DNA of 64,000 nucleotides from the NCBI RefSeq assembly GCF_003545765.1, contig NZ_QXIO01000003.1, forward strand, positions 310,001 to 374,000, given 5' to 3'. Each line of letters begins with the position of its first letter. The first letter of the stretch is position 1. The notes beneath the pieces are model-generated. The model did no database searches. It saw nothing but the letters and a program-made list of their open reading frames with translations, and was not told the DNA's origin. This DNA comes from Colwellia sp. RSH04 (GTDB taxonomy: Bacteria; Pseudomonadota; Gammaproteobacteria; Enterobacterales; Alteromonadaceae). This document shows positions 35,662-45,684 of the stretch, piece after piece. A program made the translations under genes and the position numbers.

Positions 35662-37818
35662 TTAATGCTTCTTTGCTTTTTGTTCCTGCCATGTTTTCAA
35701 CCATATAAGTAATTCATCAGGTACTATCCCTTCAAATATTTCGCTGCCTTGTGCGATACTTCCGCCCATATTTTTATAAGCCTCTAGCGCAATTGCATCT
35801 GAAAGTTCTGTACCTATAAGTGGTAACTTCATCGCTCTACTCAGATTTACTAATGAATTTATAATGGCTTTATCTACGCGATTATCATCACTTTCTGTAA
35901 GAGACTGACAATTAATTTTAACTTGTTGGATAGCCATTTTGCGTAAGTAACGCAATGATTCGTAACTGCCTGAAAAATTAGAGATGGCTATTGAAACTTC
36001 TAAGGCTCTTAATTGTGAAATAATCGCTTTTGCTTGCTCAGTTGCATCAAGAATCGCGTCTTCAGCCAATTCTACAATTAAGTATTTACCTAATATGTGA
36101 TACTTACTCATTAATGATTCAATATATTCTACTAAATCAACTTCAAGTATTGAGTCACTTGTCAGTGTGACCGCAACTTTTAGATAATGACCATGTTGAT
36201 GCAAAAGATGCAATACTTTGAATGCTTGGGATAGCATTTGCTTTGTTAATAAATATGCATCACCGCTATGCTCGGCCACCAAAACAAAATCTTCAAGCTC
36301 TAACGGCTTATTGTCATCTTCATACCAATGAACTTTGAGCTGTAGGCCATAGATTTCTGTATCATTTATATTGATTTGAGGCTGCAAATACCAAAATAAA
36401 TTCTCATCTTGTATATCCGTATTCAGTGCATCCATTCTCGAAAGTTGCTGCTGCGTATATAACAAACTTGTACTATCAAAGTAACTGACCATGCGTTGTT
36501 TATTGATACTTGTTAGTAATGCATCTTCTGCATAGGAAATTAAATCATTAACATTACTGCTATCTTCACCAGAAATAGAAACCCCAAAAGCAAGCTTGAA
36601 ATTCAATGAAAAGCTTTTAAATGACATCGCTCTTGGCACACTACTCGCTAAGTATTGGCATAATTCATTAATAGCATGATGAGCTTCATGGGTAGTCTCT
36701 GAAATATCAAAGACAACTAAGAAATTTAGCCCCTGTAATCGAGCAATTCTAATTGCTTCAGGATTAAAGCCAAAACGTAGCAAATTTTTGTTGCCTGAAG
36801 CTTGTTGCTGTAAGCAATAGGCTAGTTGTGAAAGTAAAATATCGGAATTTCTATGCCCTAATACATTATTGACCTGCTGGAAGTTCATTGGGTTGAAAAT
36901 AACAACTGCATATCGCTTATTATGATCTTTAGCTAGGGTATCCTCAAAGATTTGTAATGCTTGCTGGGCCATTGGTAAGTTAGTAGCAGGATCTAAACTG
37001 TAATGAAATAGTTCTTCACTACTTAGTTTTTCTTGGTTTTCAGGTGTTTTAAATGACAACAAAACATTTTGCATTAAAAGCCAGCAACCATTAGTTAACG
37101 TAATGACAAAGCTTAATAATAACGCGATTACAACCCAATAGTAGTGAGAGGCTCCCTGTATATACATAACCAATGCTACAGAAAAGGCACTATGTAAAAT
37201 AAATTGAATAATTAAGCGAGAAAAGACCGTGTAATCTTTTTCAGAAAGGTTTTTTAACGATACAGCCTGAGTAAAACTTATCAATAATACGGCGCTAGCG
37301 TATATACCAAAACGATAGGAAACATTGATATTTTCATCATCAACAAACCATAAAAATAACACAAAAGCTGCCAGGAATAGCATTACAAGCTTCAAGCTCA
37401 AAGTTACTAGCTGTTTGCGCTGACATACACAACCTAATGCTAAACTATCATCTCTTTCACTGGCTAATGGCCATAAACATACTAGGGCAAGATATACACT
37501 AGCTGCTGTCAAACTCACTTGCAGTTGGTAAGAATGCTCCAGTATTTGACCAAAGAAAAATACAAAAATAGCTAAAGTGATACCCGCTAAATATTGCCAT
37601 TTAATTGAAGCAACCTTTCTCATTAATACTGCAAAAAGTATTACAGGTAAGCTAATACCTAAAATAAAAGCAATGTTAAATTCAATATATGAAAAACTGA
37701 CGGATGTTGATGCAAAAGAAGAAAAGCTGAACATATATAGCAAAGCGAAAATGCTATAAATATAAGGTTGAGTAGGTCTAACGTGACGCTTAAAAATGTG
37801 AAAACAGCTCATATTCAA
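35662..37818 (-). CDS. Membrane protein with degenerate GGDEF and EAL domains
   Basis: The 718-residue protein has eight or so membrane helices (about 18-265), then GGDEF-like (about 285-435) and EAL-like (about 455-705) domains. Both catalytic signatures are lost: the GGDEF position reads RLQGLNF, EAL reads LQLKVHW, the DDFGTGYSS loop reads SNFSGSYES, and AEGVET reads IGTELSD. It should neither make nor break c-di-GMP, and would act as a sensor, scaffold or RNA-turnover factor in the way degenerate CsrD does in E. coli. It is not simply CsrD, which has two membrane helices. Neighbouring rraA makes an RNA link worth testing. Confidence 0.86.
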   Translation of the reverse strand: MNMSCFHIFKRHVRPTQPYIYSIFALLYMFSFSSFASTSVSFSYIEFNIAFILGISLPVILFAVLMRKVASIKWQYLAGITLAIFVFFFGQILEHSYQLQVSLTAASVYLALVCLWPLASERDDSLALGCVCQRKQLVTLSLKLVMLFLAAFVLFLWFVDDENINVSYRFGIYASAVLLISFTQAVSLKNLSEKDYTVFSRLIIQFILHSAFSVALVMYIQGASHYYWVVIALLLSFVITLTNGCWLLMQNVLLSFKTPENQEKLSSEELFHYSLDPATNLPMAQQALQIFEDTLAKDHNKRYAVVIFNPMNFQQVNNVLGHRNSDILLSQLAYCLQQQASGNKNLLRFGFNPEAIRIARLQGLNFLVVFDISETTHEAHHAINELCQYLASSVPRAMSFKSFSLNFKLAFGVSISGEDSSNVNDLISYAEDALLTSINKQRMVSYFDSTSLLYTQQQLSRMDALNTDIQDENLFWYLQPQININDTEIYGLQLKVHWYEDDNKPLELEDFVLVAEHSGDAYLLTKQMLSQAFKVLHLLHQHGHYLKVAVTLTSDSILEVDLVEYIESLMSKYHILGKYLIVELAEDAILDATEQAKAIISQLRALEVSIAISNFSGSYESLRYLRKMAIQQVKINCQSLTESDDNRVDKAIINSLVNLSRAMKLPLIGTELSDAIALEAYKNMGGSIAQGSEIFEGIVPDELLIWLKTWQEQKAKKH

Positions 37819-37881
37819 TCATTAGTTAATCTCGTAAGTAGATTATAAATATCAGCTGTTTTGTCTTAGATTGCAAGCAAA

Positions 37882-39489
37882 CTAAAGCTTAAACTTCGCT
37901 AGTTGCACATTTAACTCATAAGCTAACGCTAGTAGTTGCTCGCTAATTTCTTTCCCTCGAATAGCGTCTTCACTTGATTTTTCAGCAACATTACTGATAG
38001 AAACCACGTTGATATTGATTTCATCAGCCGCTAAGTTTTGCTGTTTCGCTGCACTAGATATCTGACAATTTAACTCATCAAGCTCTTGAATCTCTTCACT
38101 GATATTCACTAGTAAACTGGCAACATTGGCTACATCTTCAGCCTTTTCATTCGCTTGTTGACTAACTTCATTCATAGAGTCAACAGCGCCCTTAGCACCT
38201 ACTTGTAAAGTGCTAATGGTGGCATTAATTTGTTCTATTGACTCTCGCGTTCTAGTCGCTAAAGAGCGAACCTCATCTGCAACAACAGCGAAACCACGTC
38301 CTTGTTCACCAGCGCGTGCTGCTTCTATTGCCGCATTCAAAGCTAATAGGTTTGTTTGCTCAGCTATCGCGGTAATAACTTCTAATACAGAGCCTACTTC
38401 ATTGGTTTTACTACTTAACTCTGTGATCATTTCTGTGTTTTCATTTACTTTATCACGTAGTTCATTAATGCCTTTCTTCGCTTGCTCCACCAATGCTAAC
38501 CCTTGTGAAGCCCGCTCATTTGCCGTTACTGATTTGTCAGCAGCACTTTGTGTATTATGTTGAACTTCATGAGCCGATGCATCAAGTTCATTAATGGCAG
38601 TAGCAACTGAATCAGTACCATTTTTCTGCTCGAGTACAGCAGTTCGAGTTAACGATGATATTTCATCAACATGTTTAGCTGACTCCATTAATTGCTCAGT
38701 TGCACCAGAAATTGAAATAAAGCTTTGTTTAAATTTCGCCATCATATTATTAAGTGCGATGCTGACAGCACCCAACTCATCCTTATGATTGACTGTAATT
38801 TGTTTGTTAAGATCTAAATCATTTTCAACGGTTTGAATAGTTTTACTTAATCTTTCTAAGCGGTTAAAAATTAATTTCTTTAAGATAAGGCTTAAAACAG
38901 CAAAACATATTAGAGTGATAATAAATTGCAGAATTGCGGCTTTGGTAATTGAACTTGCAATATCACTATCAACACGAGATAAATCATATGTTAGCTTCAC
39001 TGCACCAAGCACTTCATTTTCTTCAACTTGATGACAAGTTAAACAATTGGTGCCTCGATAATCTTTACTCGCCTTAATTGGCATAATAAAACTCATCATA
39101 CGTTTTCCATCTAAAGAAAACTGCTCAAACGCTTTTTCTCCTGCTACACCTTGTTGCTCAAATTGACTGTTCGCACTTTGATCGGCATGGCCAGCGCCAA
39201 ACGTTTTATTTATTGACGCTGAACGTATTATTCTCGCTTCAACAATATCGTCTTGGCTAAGGATTTTATCTTGTATTAATTTTCGATTAGCAATAGTGCC
39301 TGTTAACATCATGGTATTAACAGAGTCAAAATAATTTAATGCTAAACTTTCTAAGTTTCGCTCAACAAAGTGCTCAGCGAGCTTCTTCTCATCATCATAA
39401 AAAAAGAAGATAGTGGTACTTAAAAAGACCAGACCAATTAGCGTGAATGCTAAATTTATTTTTTTAACTAACGACAATTGCAACAACAT
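37882..39489 (-). CDS. Methyl-accepting chemotaxis protein with periplasmic CxxCH haem-binding motif
   Basis: From the ATG at 39489 (GGGGG at -5 to -9) the protein has 535 residues: membrane helix at about 10-30, a periplasmic sensor domain (about 35-185), second membrane helix at about 188-208, HAMP, and a signalling domain with the conserved [20 protein letters not shown] tip. The sensor contains Cys149-Leu-Thr-Cys152-His153, a canonical c-type haem attachment motif (CLTCH), as in DUF3365/Tll0287-like haem sensor domains. Haem could sense redox state, oxygen or nitric oxide. An in-frame TTG at 39510 would add seven residues. Haem binding is inferred. Confidence 0.9.
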   Translation of the reverse strand: MLLQLSLVKKINLAFTLIGLVFLSTTIFFFYDDEKKLAEHFVERNLESLALNYFDSVNTMMLTGTIANRKLIQDKILSQDDIVEARIIRSASINKTFGAGHADQSANSQFEQQGVAGEKAFEQFSLDGKRMMSFIMPIKASKDYRGTNCLTCHQVEENEVLGAVKLTYDLSRVDSDIASSITKAAILQFIITLICFAVLSLILKKLIFNRLERLSKTIQTVENDLDLNKQITVNHKDELGAVSIALNNMMAKFKQSFISISGATEQLMESAKHVDEISSLTRTAVLEQKNGTDSVATAINELDASAHEVQHNTQSAADKSVTANERASQGLALVEQAKKGINELRDKVNENTEMITELSSKTNEVGSVLEVITAIAEQTNLLALNAAIEAARAGEQGRGFAVVADEVRSLATRTRESIEQINATISTLQVGAKGAVDSMNEVSQQANEKAEDVANVASLLVNISEEIQELDELNCQISSAAKQQNLAADEININVVSISNVAEKSSEDAIRGKEISEQLLALAYELNVQLAKFKL

Positions 39490-39629
39490 AAAACCCCCGT
39501 GTTCAACCAAATAAAAATTCAGACATTGGTTGTTTTTCTCTATCCTGAGACCTTTAGCCTACTTTATTTTATATAGCTTTTGTTCTTACATTTAAAAAAC
39601 TTATCGCTTTATTGATCTAAACAGTAAAA

Positions 39630-42600
39630 TTATTCAAAGTAAAAGGCCTTACGTTTACGATCATAATTACCGATTTCATTCATGGTATCAGCATTATATA
39701 AACGGCCGTTAACCATAGTAAAAATCACTTTATCTGTTGCGCGAATATCTTGGCTAACATCACCATCAATCACAACTAGGTCAGCCAATTTACCTGCTTT
39801 TATAGAACCGAGTTGCTTAGCCAAACCAAGTGTTTTAGCTGGTGATATGGTTGCTGTTTTCAACGCCTCTAATGGCGACATGCCACCTTGAGCCATCATC
39901 CACATTTCCCAATGCATCGCTAAACCTTCACGTTGCCCGTGACCACCTGAGTTAACTTTAATCCCAAGATCTTGAAGCTCTTTTGCTCCTTTAGCCACGT
40001 TAATATGATTGTAATGGTGATGTGGCGCTTTAGTACGTCGCATTGAGCGAGGTTCTAAAAACTCGCTTGGTACAAACTTGCTTAATCGAGGGTGCAACCA
40101 TACGTCTGTGGTGTCATACCAGTAATGTTCACCTGATATTCCTCCGTAAGCAACACCCAGAGTTGGCGTATAGGCCATCTCTGATTGTGTCCATAGCTGC
40201 TTAATGTCTTCATAGATTTTAGCAACAGGAATAGAATGTTCTAACGTTGTATGACCATCAACAATCATTGTTAGGTTGTGCTGCAATAAAGAACCGCCTT
40301 CAGGAACGACTAACATGTTTAAATCACGAGCGGCTTGAATAAACTGCTGTCTTTGATTGCGACGTGGTTGGTTATAACTTTTAACACTAAATGCGCCAGC
40401 AGCCTTTAATCGCTCAACGTGAAAACTTGCATCATCTAGACTATCAACATGTGATGTATAACCAGGCAGAGTTGCACCGTATAAAATTGTCCCCGTAGAA
40501 AATAGTCGTGGAGCCACTATTTTGCCTGCTTTTTGCATTTCACTGGCGGCAAAAAACTCCGTAGTATCATTAGAGGGATCATGAATTGTTGTGACACCAA
40601 ATGCTAAACTAGCGTAATTCTTCCAGTTTTGTTGAGGGATAATTTCACTTTGTCCTTGCGAGCCATGTGCATGTGCATCAATGAAGCCTGGTACAATACT
40701 TTTACCCTTGATATCAATAATCTTTGCTGAACTTGGGATATTAATGTCACCTTGTTGTCCTACGGCAACAATTTCATTTCCATCAACGACAACCACGCCA
40801 TTCTCAATGATATTATCATCTTCCATGGTTATCACTTTACCGCCAACAAAAGCCACAACGCCTTCTGGCCTATCAACTTTTTTCTCATAAGCTAAATCAG
40901 TCGATTTAACAGTATCACCTTGATTACTTTCTTCGCTTTCACTGTCTTTAATTTCAAATAAACCACTAATATCGCTTTGATATAGGGTTGCGCCTAAATT
41001 CCAATACAACTGATCTGAACCAGCACCCCAGCTTATGCCTTCCCCTGCTCTGTTTGATAATTTTTTCACCGGTAAGTTAACTGCTTTTGGTCCAATATCA
41101 ATAACGTTTCCACGCTCAATCATCGGTGTAACATAAACATTAAAGCGTTCTGCAAATGCCAAATATTCACCGTTTGGTGAAACACGGTATTCCGTAGCAA
41201 ACTTCCCTTGATACAGCGCCTGTTCTTTACGTGTATTTATATCGACGCTAGATAAATGAGGCTTTTTCCCCGAACGCAGTACATAAACCTTGTCATTAGC
41301 ATTTCCGAAATGGGGTTTAACACCCTGCTCTGTAATTAATTTAGCTTTTGCTTTCTTAGACTCGCCTTTAGCCGACACAATATAAATACCTTGGCGTAAC
41401 CCCCATTTAGGATCGGTTATATAGCCACCTCTTATTTTGCGATATACAACCGACTTTCCATCAGGAGAAAAACTTGGCTCGATATACTTTCCAGGCTCTT
41501 GTAATAGTGATTTACTTTTACCGCCCTTACTAGAAATAACTTTTACTTGCCCTTGCTCTTTATCATTCCAAGTCACATAAACTATTTTTTTACCATCACG
41601 AGAAAAACTTGGATTCAGTTCAAAGTGACTGTTTTGTTTCGTTAAACGTTTAGCTTTACCGCCTGAAATTTTGCGCTTATAGATATAACCCATAGACTCA
41701 AACACAACATATTTCCCGTCAGGGGAAACGACAACATCTCTCAACATTTTAGTCGTGAAACGCTGTTGTTCTATTTGTTGCTCGAATTGTAATGCTGTTT
41801 GGATCTTCTTGGTGGTTTTTACATGAAAATCAATTTTTGTTGCTTTTTTATTAGCTAATGATAAACGTTTTATCTTGCCGTTATCCCAAAAAACTAACCC
41901 ATTACTATCAGGTAACCATGCAATCGTTGGATATACGCCATGTATTGCCCATGTTTCTTGCATGTCACGCTCTAAATCAGCATAGACTAATGTTTCTTCA
42001 CCGCTTTTCAGATCATATAAATAAAGATTAGATTGAAAGTCATCGCGGCTAATAAATGCTAAATAACGCCCATCAGGTGACGGAGTCGGTCTAATAGCGC
42101 CACCTTTTCCTGAAATAACAGTGGTTATTTCACCGTTATCTAAGGCTAAGCGTTTAATCTTATAAATACCTTTAATTGAGTCTTTTGAATAATGAAAAGT
42201 CTTACCTGGAGTTGCATCTTGAGAAAAGTATACAAATTTACCATCATGTGAAAAACTCGCTTCACCAAGATCTTTTTGCTCATTCTCTCTTGTGGTTAGT
42301 TTCACACCTTTACCACCTGTTTTATGGTAAAGCCACACTTCACCAGCCCCTAGTGATCGTGTTCCTGTAAAATGCTTACGCCCAACAAGGTATTCGCTAT
42401 CAGGTGACCAAGAAGGGCTATTCAATAAGCGAAATGTCTCATTGGTAACCGCTTTTGCATTACTACCATCACGGTTCATAATCCATAAGTTATCGCCGCC
42501 ATCTTGATCAGAAGTAAAGGCAATGTATTGACCATCAGGGCTAAATTTAGGCTGCATTTGCCATGCAATATCTGTCATTAGCGGCCGTGCTTCACCACCT

Positions 42601-42863
42601 TCGATAGGAAGCAAGTATATATCTCCCAATAAATCGAACACAATTTGTTTGCCATCAGGACTAACATCTACATTCATCCATGTGCCTGAGCTCACATCAA
42701 TAGTTGCTGATTTGAAGACGCCTTGCGGCTCATTTACTGACCAAGCCTTATTATCTTTTTCATCTTTTGTAGTTGGAGGCGAGCTTGTTTCTGCGGCATT
42801 AAGGTGAAGGGATAGCGCTGCTATTAGCAGCGCGTTTAACACTTTGGGTAAAAAAGTAGTCAT
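39630..42863 (-). CDS. Exported PD40 beta-propeller/amidohydrolase fusion protein
   Basis: This 1077-residue protein has a signal peptide to about residue 24 (LNAAETSS), then many TolB-like PD40 propeller repeats (about 50-640) marked by recurring SPDG(K/Q) motifs, and a C-terminal amidohydrolase (imidazolonepropionase-like) domain from about 670. The metal site is visible as DAHAHG near residue 732, a further LEHS near 872, and NSGGHG near 976. The same fusion occurs in marine bacteria and is annotated as amidohydrolase family protein; the propeller may bring peptides or cyclic imides to the hydrolase. Substrate is unknown. Confidence 0.9.
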   Translation of the reverse strand: MTTFLPKVLNALLIAALSLHLNAAETSSPPTTKDEKDNKAWSVNEPQGVFKSATIDVSSGTWMNVDVSPDGKQIVFDLLGDIYLLPIEGGEARPLMTDIAWQMQPKFSPDGQYIAFTSDQDGGDNLWIMNRDGSNAKAVTNETFRLLNSPSWSPDSEYLVGRKHFTGTRSLGAGEVWLYHKTGGKGVKLTTRENEQKDLGEASFSHDGKFVYFSQDATPGKTFHYSKDSIKGIYKIKRLALDNGEITTVISGKGGAIRPTPSPDGRYLAFISRDDFQSNLYLYDLKSGEETLVYADLERDMQETWAIHGVYPTIAWLPDSNGLVFWDNGKIKRLSLANKKATKIDFHVKTTKKIQTALQFEQQIEQQRFTTKMLRDVVVSPDGKYVVFESMGYIYKRKISGGKAKRLTKQNSHFELNPSFSRDGKKIVYVTWNDKEQGQVKVISSKGGKSKSLLQEPGKYIEPSFSPDGKSVVYRKIRGGYITDPKWGLRQGIYIVSAKGESKKAKAKLITEQGVKPHFGNANDKVYVLRSGKKPHLSSVDINTRKEQALYQGKFATEYRVSPNGEYLAFAERFNVYVTPMIERGNVIDIGPKAVNLPVKKLSNRAGEGISWGAGSDQLYWNLGATLYQSDISGLFEIKDSESEESNQGDTVKSTDLAYEKKVDRPEGVVAFVGGKVITMEDDNIIENGVVVVDGNEIVAVGQQGDINIPSSAKIIDIKGKSIVPGFIDAHAHGSQGQSEIIPQQNWKNYASLAFGVTTIHDPSNDTTEFFAASEMQKAGKIVAPRLFSTGTILYGATLPGYTSHVDSLDDASFHVERLKAAGAFSVKSYNQPRRNQRQQFIQAARDLNMLVVPEGGSLLQHNLTMIVDGHTTLEHSIPVAKIYEDIKQLWTQSEMAYTPTLGVAYGGISGEHYWYDTTDVWLHPRLSKFVPSEFLEPRSMRRTKAPHHHYNHINVAKGAKELQDLGIKVNSGGHGQREGLAMHWEMWMMAQGGMSPLEALKTATISPAKTLGLAKQLGSIKAGKLADLVVIDGDVSQDIRATDKVIFTMVNGRLYNADTMNEIGNYDRKRKAFYFE

Positions 42864-42921
42864 GTATTAGCCTCTTTTTCAATGGGGGTTATTGAATCAA
42901 TTGATTATAGAGTAGATAAAA

Positions 42922-43488
42922 CTATTTACTGTTAGCTGCTTTTCTTATTAATAACTGCTTATCAGCTAAATCATTCGCAGAAATTAAGGACTTATTTAAA
43001 TCATCATTAAGGATCAATAAAGCCTCTACTAACGAAATAAAACCATTTAAATTATTAACAGACCAAAAACGTTTAGTATGCTTTTCACTTTGTAGAACCT
43101 TAATAAACGCTTTAAAAGCTTGCTCATCACCACTAGCAAAACATTTTTTTGTAATGCTCTGCAATCTACCCTTACCTTTCAAACAATCTCTAAATATTGC
43201 TGCATAGTTATTCACTAAAGGAGAGATAATGTCATAGTAATGAATTAATTGATCATTTTGCTGCTCTTGTGCTTTTTCTTTAAGCCGTATTAACCGACTT
43301 TTCGCAAACTCTTCATTCTTTGATGCTAGAAGTGCCATAGAGTCGACCAAGTTTTTATTTTCTTTTATTGTCGTTTGCGTTTCTCTTTTTTGAGTAATGA
43401 TAATTCGTTGCAGCTTTTCAGCTCTTAAAAAAAAGTACACACTAATAATAACGAATAAAGCCGTTATTGCGAGGACAAAAAACATCAT
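42922..43488 (-). CDS. Membrane-anchored coiled-coil protein of unknown function
   Basis: I do not recognise this 188-residue protein. It has one N-terminal membrane helix (about 3-22), a charged coiled-coil stretch (about 25-80), and a helical C-terminal part with no known motif. It starts 7 bases after the stop of the TPR/GGDEF-like gene and is surely co-transcribed with it, which suggests a partner role in the same membrane signalling complex. Confidence 0.78.
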   Translation of the reverse strand: MMFFVLAITALFVIISVYFFLRAEKLQRIIITQKRETQTTIKENKNLVDSMALLASKNEEFAKSRLIRLKEKAQEQQNDQLIHYYDIISPLVNNYAAIFRDCLKGKGRLQSITKKCFASGDEQAFKAFIKVLQSEKHTKRFWSVNNLNGFISLVEALLILNDDLNKSLISANDLADKQLLIRKAANSK

Positions 43489-43495
43489 GTCACCT

Positions 43496-45352
43496 TTATA
43501 GATCTTTAGATTCTGTTAATTTAGCTAAAAAGATATAAGGGTCTATATCTTTAAAATTAGGTGTTTTAATTGCATATTTACTTAAAATAGAAAAGTCACC
43601 AATACTTGCAATAAACCTTACTTGTAAAGCTTCAGATAGTTTATCAACTTTTTGTACAATTTCATCTTCATTTTGATACTCGAATAACAATAGATATTCA
43701 CCTTCATTTAATATACCTGCACAATCATACTCATCAAGGTGCTCAGAAATCACTTTTGCAATATCATTACACACTTCATTAATAATTGATTTTTTATTAA
43801 ACCTAAACGTTAATTCTTGCCAATTATCTATAGTTAAAGACACAACAGTTAGAGGATATTGATATTGCCTTGCTTTTTTATAAAGTAATTGGTAATTGTG
43901 CTTTGTGTGCATAGACTTTAGAAAAAAATTAGCTGGGGTTTCTGCCTCTTGATACACCAAAGAAAGACGCTTAGCCCTAATTCTAAAAAAGAAAAATAAT
44001 AAAAGAGCCAAAAGTAATAAGCTAACCAAAGACAAAATAAAGATGATCGCATTTTGCTTTTTGAATTTAGCATCAAAACTGCTGCTTAATTCACTTTTTT
44101 CAGCCATTTTTATCGTTAATTCTCTAGCTAAATCTAACGGTTCAATTGTTTCTTTTTCATCTTCAGAAATAACAGAAGAAAAATAACTTGGTATCAAATC
44201 TAGCCTTTTTTGTTGTTTATTCTTGTTTTGAAGCGCTTGACTATATTTTTCTTGCCATAAGAAGGCTTTTTGATATTCCTGCTTGTTGAAATGCATTTGG
44301 CTAACCATGTTATAAAAGCTCAAAACATCTATATTCATTTCACTTTCAACGATTAACGTCTGTATCTCATTTAACAGGATATAAGAATGCTCAAACTCCT
44401 TTCTTTTTAATTTAATTTCAGCAATGTAAATAGCGGTCTCAACATAAGGTAATATCATGTTTCTTTTTTTATAAATGTCATTCGCGCTCGACAGCTCTAA
44501 TAAGGCATTGTCTAAATCATTTTGTTTATAATAAACAATACCAATTCCTTGCTGTGCGTTAGCGACATTTATATCAGCACTCTTCTTCTGAGCATATTTT
44601 TTGGCCTCCCAATAACTGTTGTAAGCGTCATCAAATCGTCTTAAGGCTAAATAGGCATGCGCCATTTGGATATATGTTTGATCTAAATTAGCCAATCGAG
44701 ATAATTCAAACCTTAGCGTCAAAACTTTATTATGAATGGTAAGAGCGGTTTGATAATCGCCTAATGCTTGGTAAGCTTTCGCTAAAATAGTTAACAATTC
44801 AATGTGTTCAGAAAAAACTTTATTTGATGAAATGCTTAACTCTACTTGTTCTAAATCCATTAACGTTTTTTGATGTTTGCCTAGCATTGCAAACGCTACG
44901 CTACGATAACCTAAAGCAAAGAGTTTATATTTAACATTGTTGGTCATTTCACTCTGAACTACTGCTTGCTCAGCAGCAGAGAGTAGTAATGAGAACTGCT
45001 TTTTAGTCACATAAATTTCTGCTAACTTTAATGTTAGACATAATCTTATTTTTTTATGAGAAGTGTTTACAGCAAGACCATCCAAAGTAAACTGGTACGC
45101 TTTATCAATATCCCCCTTATTCGTCGCAACATCTGCTAATAACAGAAATAATTTTGCAATAACATCACTTGGATACTCGTGTTTGTTTGGGATTATTTTT
45201 TTTGAAAGTGAGGTGATTTGTTCCGCTTTGAGATCTTCTTTATCTTTGGCCAAATATAAAGCAACCTGATCAATTAATAGCATTTGTTCATTTACTTTAT
45301 CTTGCGCAGCAAAAACCGATGAACTCAACAAGAAAGTGAGCAAAACCTTCAT
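43496..45352 (-). CDS. Exported TPR protein with membrane helix and degenerate GGDEF-like domain
   Basis: The protein has a signal peptide (MKVLLTFLLSSSVFA, cut before AQDK), a periplasmic array of tetratricopeptide repeats (about residues 40-385), a membrane helix near 430-450 and a cytoplasmic GGDEF-like domain (about 475-615). The GGDEF position reads LNEGEYL and the substrate-binding motif DxLTGLxNR is not recognisable, so diguanylate cyclase activity is unlikely. The ATG at 45352 is taken; a GTG at 45382, preceded by GGGA, is a real alternative that adds ten residues. It is divergent from the c-di-GMP riboswitch transcript and forms an operon with the 188-residue gene. Confidence 0.83.
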   Translation of the reverse strand: MKVLLTFLLSSSVFAAQDKVNEQMLLIDQVALYLAKDKEDLKAEQITSLSKKIIPNKHEYPSDVIAKLFLLLADVATNKGDIDKAYQFTLDGLAVNTSHKKIRLCLTLKLAEIYVTKKQFSLLLSAAEQAVVQSEMTNNVKYKLFALGYRSVAFAMLGKHQKTLMDLEQVELSISSNKVFSEHIELLTILAKAYQALGDYQTALTIHNKVLTLRFELSRLANLDQTYIQMAHAYLALRRFDDAYNSYWEAKKYAQKKSADINVANAQQGIGIVYYKQNDLDNALLELSSANDIYKKRNMILPYVETAIYIAEIKLKRKEFEHSYILLNEIQTLIVESEMNIDVLSFYNMVSQMHFNKQEYQKAFLWQEKYSQALQNKNKQQKRLDLIPSYFSSVISEDEKETIEPLDLARELTIKMAEKSELSSSFDAKFKKQNAIIFILSLVSLLLLALLLFFFFRIRAKRLSLVYQEAETPANFFLKSMHTKHNYQLLYKKARQYQYPLTVVSLTIDNWQELTFRFNKKSIINEVCNDIAKVISEHLDEYDCAGILNEGEYLLLFEYQNEDEIVQKVDKLSEALQVRFIASIGDFSILSKYAIKTPNFKDIDPYIFLAKLTESKDL

Positions 45353-45478
45353 TAAAACAATCTTTTTTCTCAAAAAAACCACCAAATCCCTATATTTTTA
45401 ACAACAATAAAAACAATAACTTAACCTTTTTGTTCACGACAAATTAACAACATTAACTTTGTGTAAACCTTCGTGGTG

Positions 45479-45506
45479 TTTACATCGAGAATACTTATTC
45501 TATAAT
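45479..45506 (+). promoter_or_regulatory. Sigma-70 promoter for the c-di-GMP riboswitch RNA
   Basis: TTTACA at 45479-45484 and a perfect TATAAT at 45501-45506 are separated by 16 bases. The predicted start, near 45513, is a few bases before the aptamer's P1 stem. This is one of the best promoter matches in the window and faces away from the TPR gene. Confidence 0.77.
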
Positions 45507-45516
45507 GAGGGTGAGT

Positions 45517-45610
45517 TCTAATACTCGACAAGGGCAAACCTAGTGAAAACTAGAGACGCAAAGTTACCGGTCTAATGGGAAACCTATGATAGCGGGACTG
45601 CCAGATTAGA
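45517..45610 (+). ncRNA. Cyclic di-GMP-I (GEMM-I) riboswitch aptamer, orphan
   Basis: The 94-base aptamer has the class hallmarks. P1 is a perfect 6-bp stem, TCTAAT (45517-45522) with ATTAGA (45605-45610). AGGGCAAACC is at 45531-45540. CTAGT-GAAA-ACTAG (45540-45553) is the P2 hairpin with its GNRA tetraloop, followed by GACGCAAAG (45555-45563) and CCGGTCTAA (45567-45575). A short hairpin with an AAA loop, AGCGGG (45591-45596) and TGCC complete P3. c-di-GMP binds such RNAs between the two main helices. No plus-strand gene starts behind it; 75 bases later its transcript enters the 3' end of the DUF885 gene antisense. No terminator-type expression platform is evident. Confidence 0.93.
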
Positions 45611-45684
45611 TATAGTGGGGGCTTATCTTATTTAGCAGCTTCTATTGAAAGTTTCTTCCGATATCTTTGCGTGCCTTCCTCTTG

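Noticed and set aside
40681-40890. Plus-strand frames inside the amidohydrolase gene and similar frames opposite the two chemoreceptor genes
   Set aside because: They are antisense shadows of well-supported genes, without ribosome-binding sites or recognisable domains.
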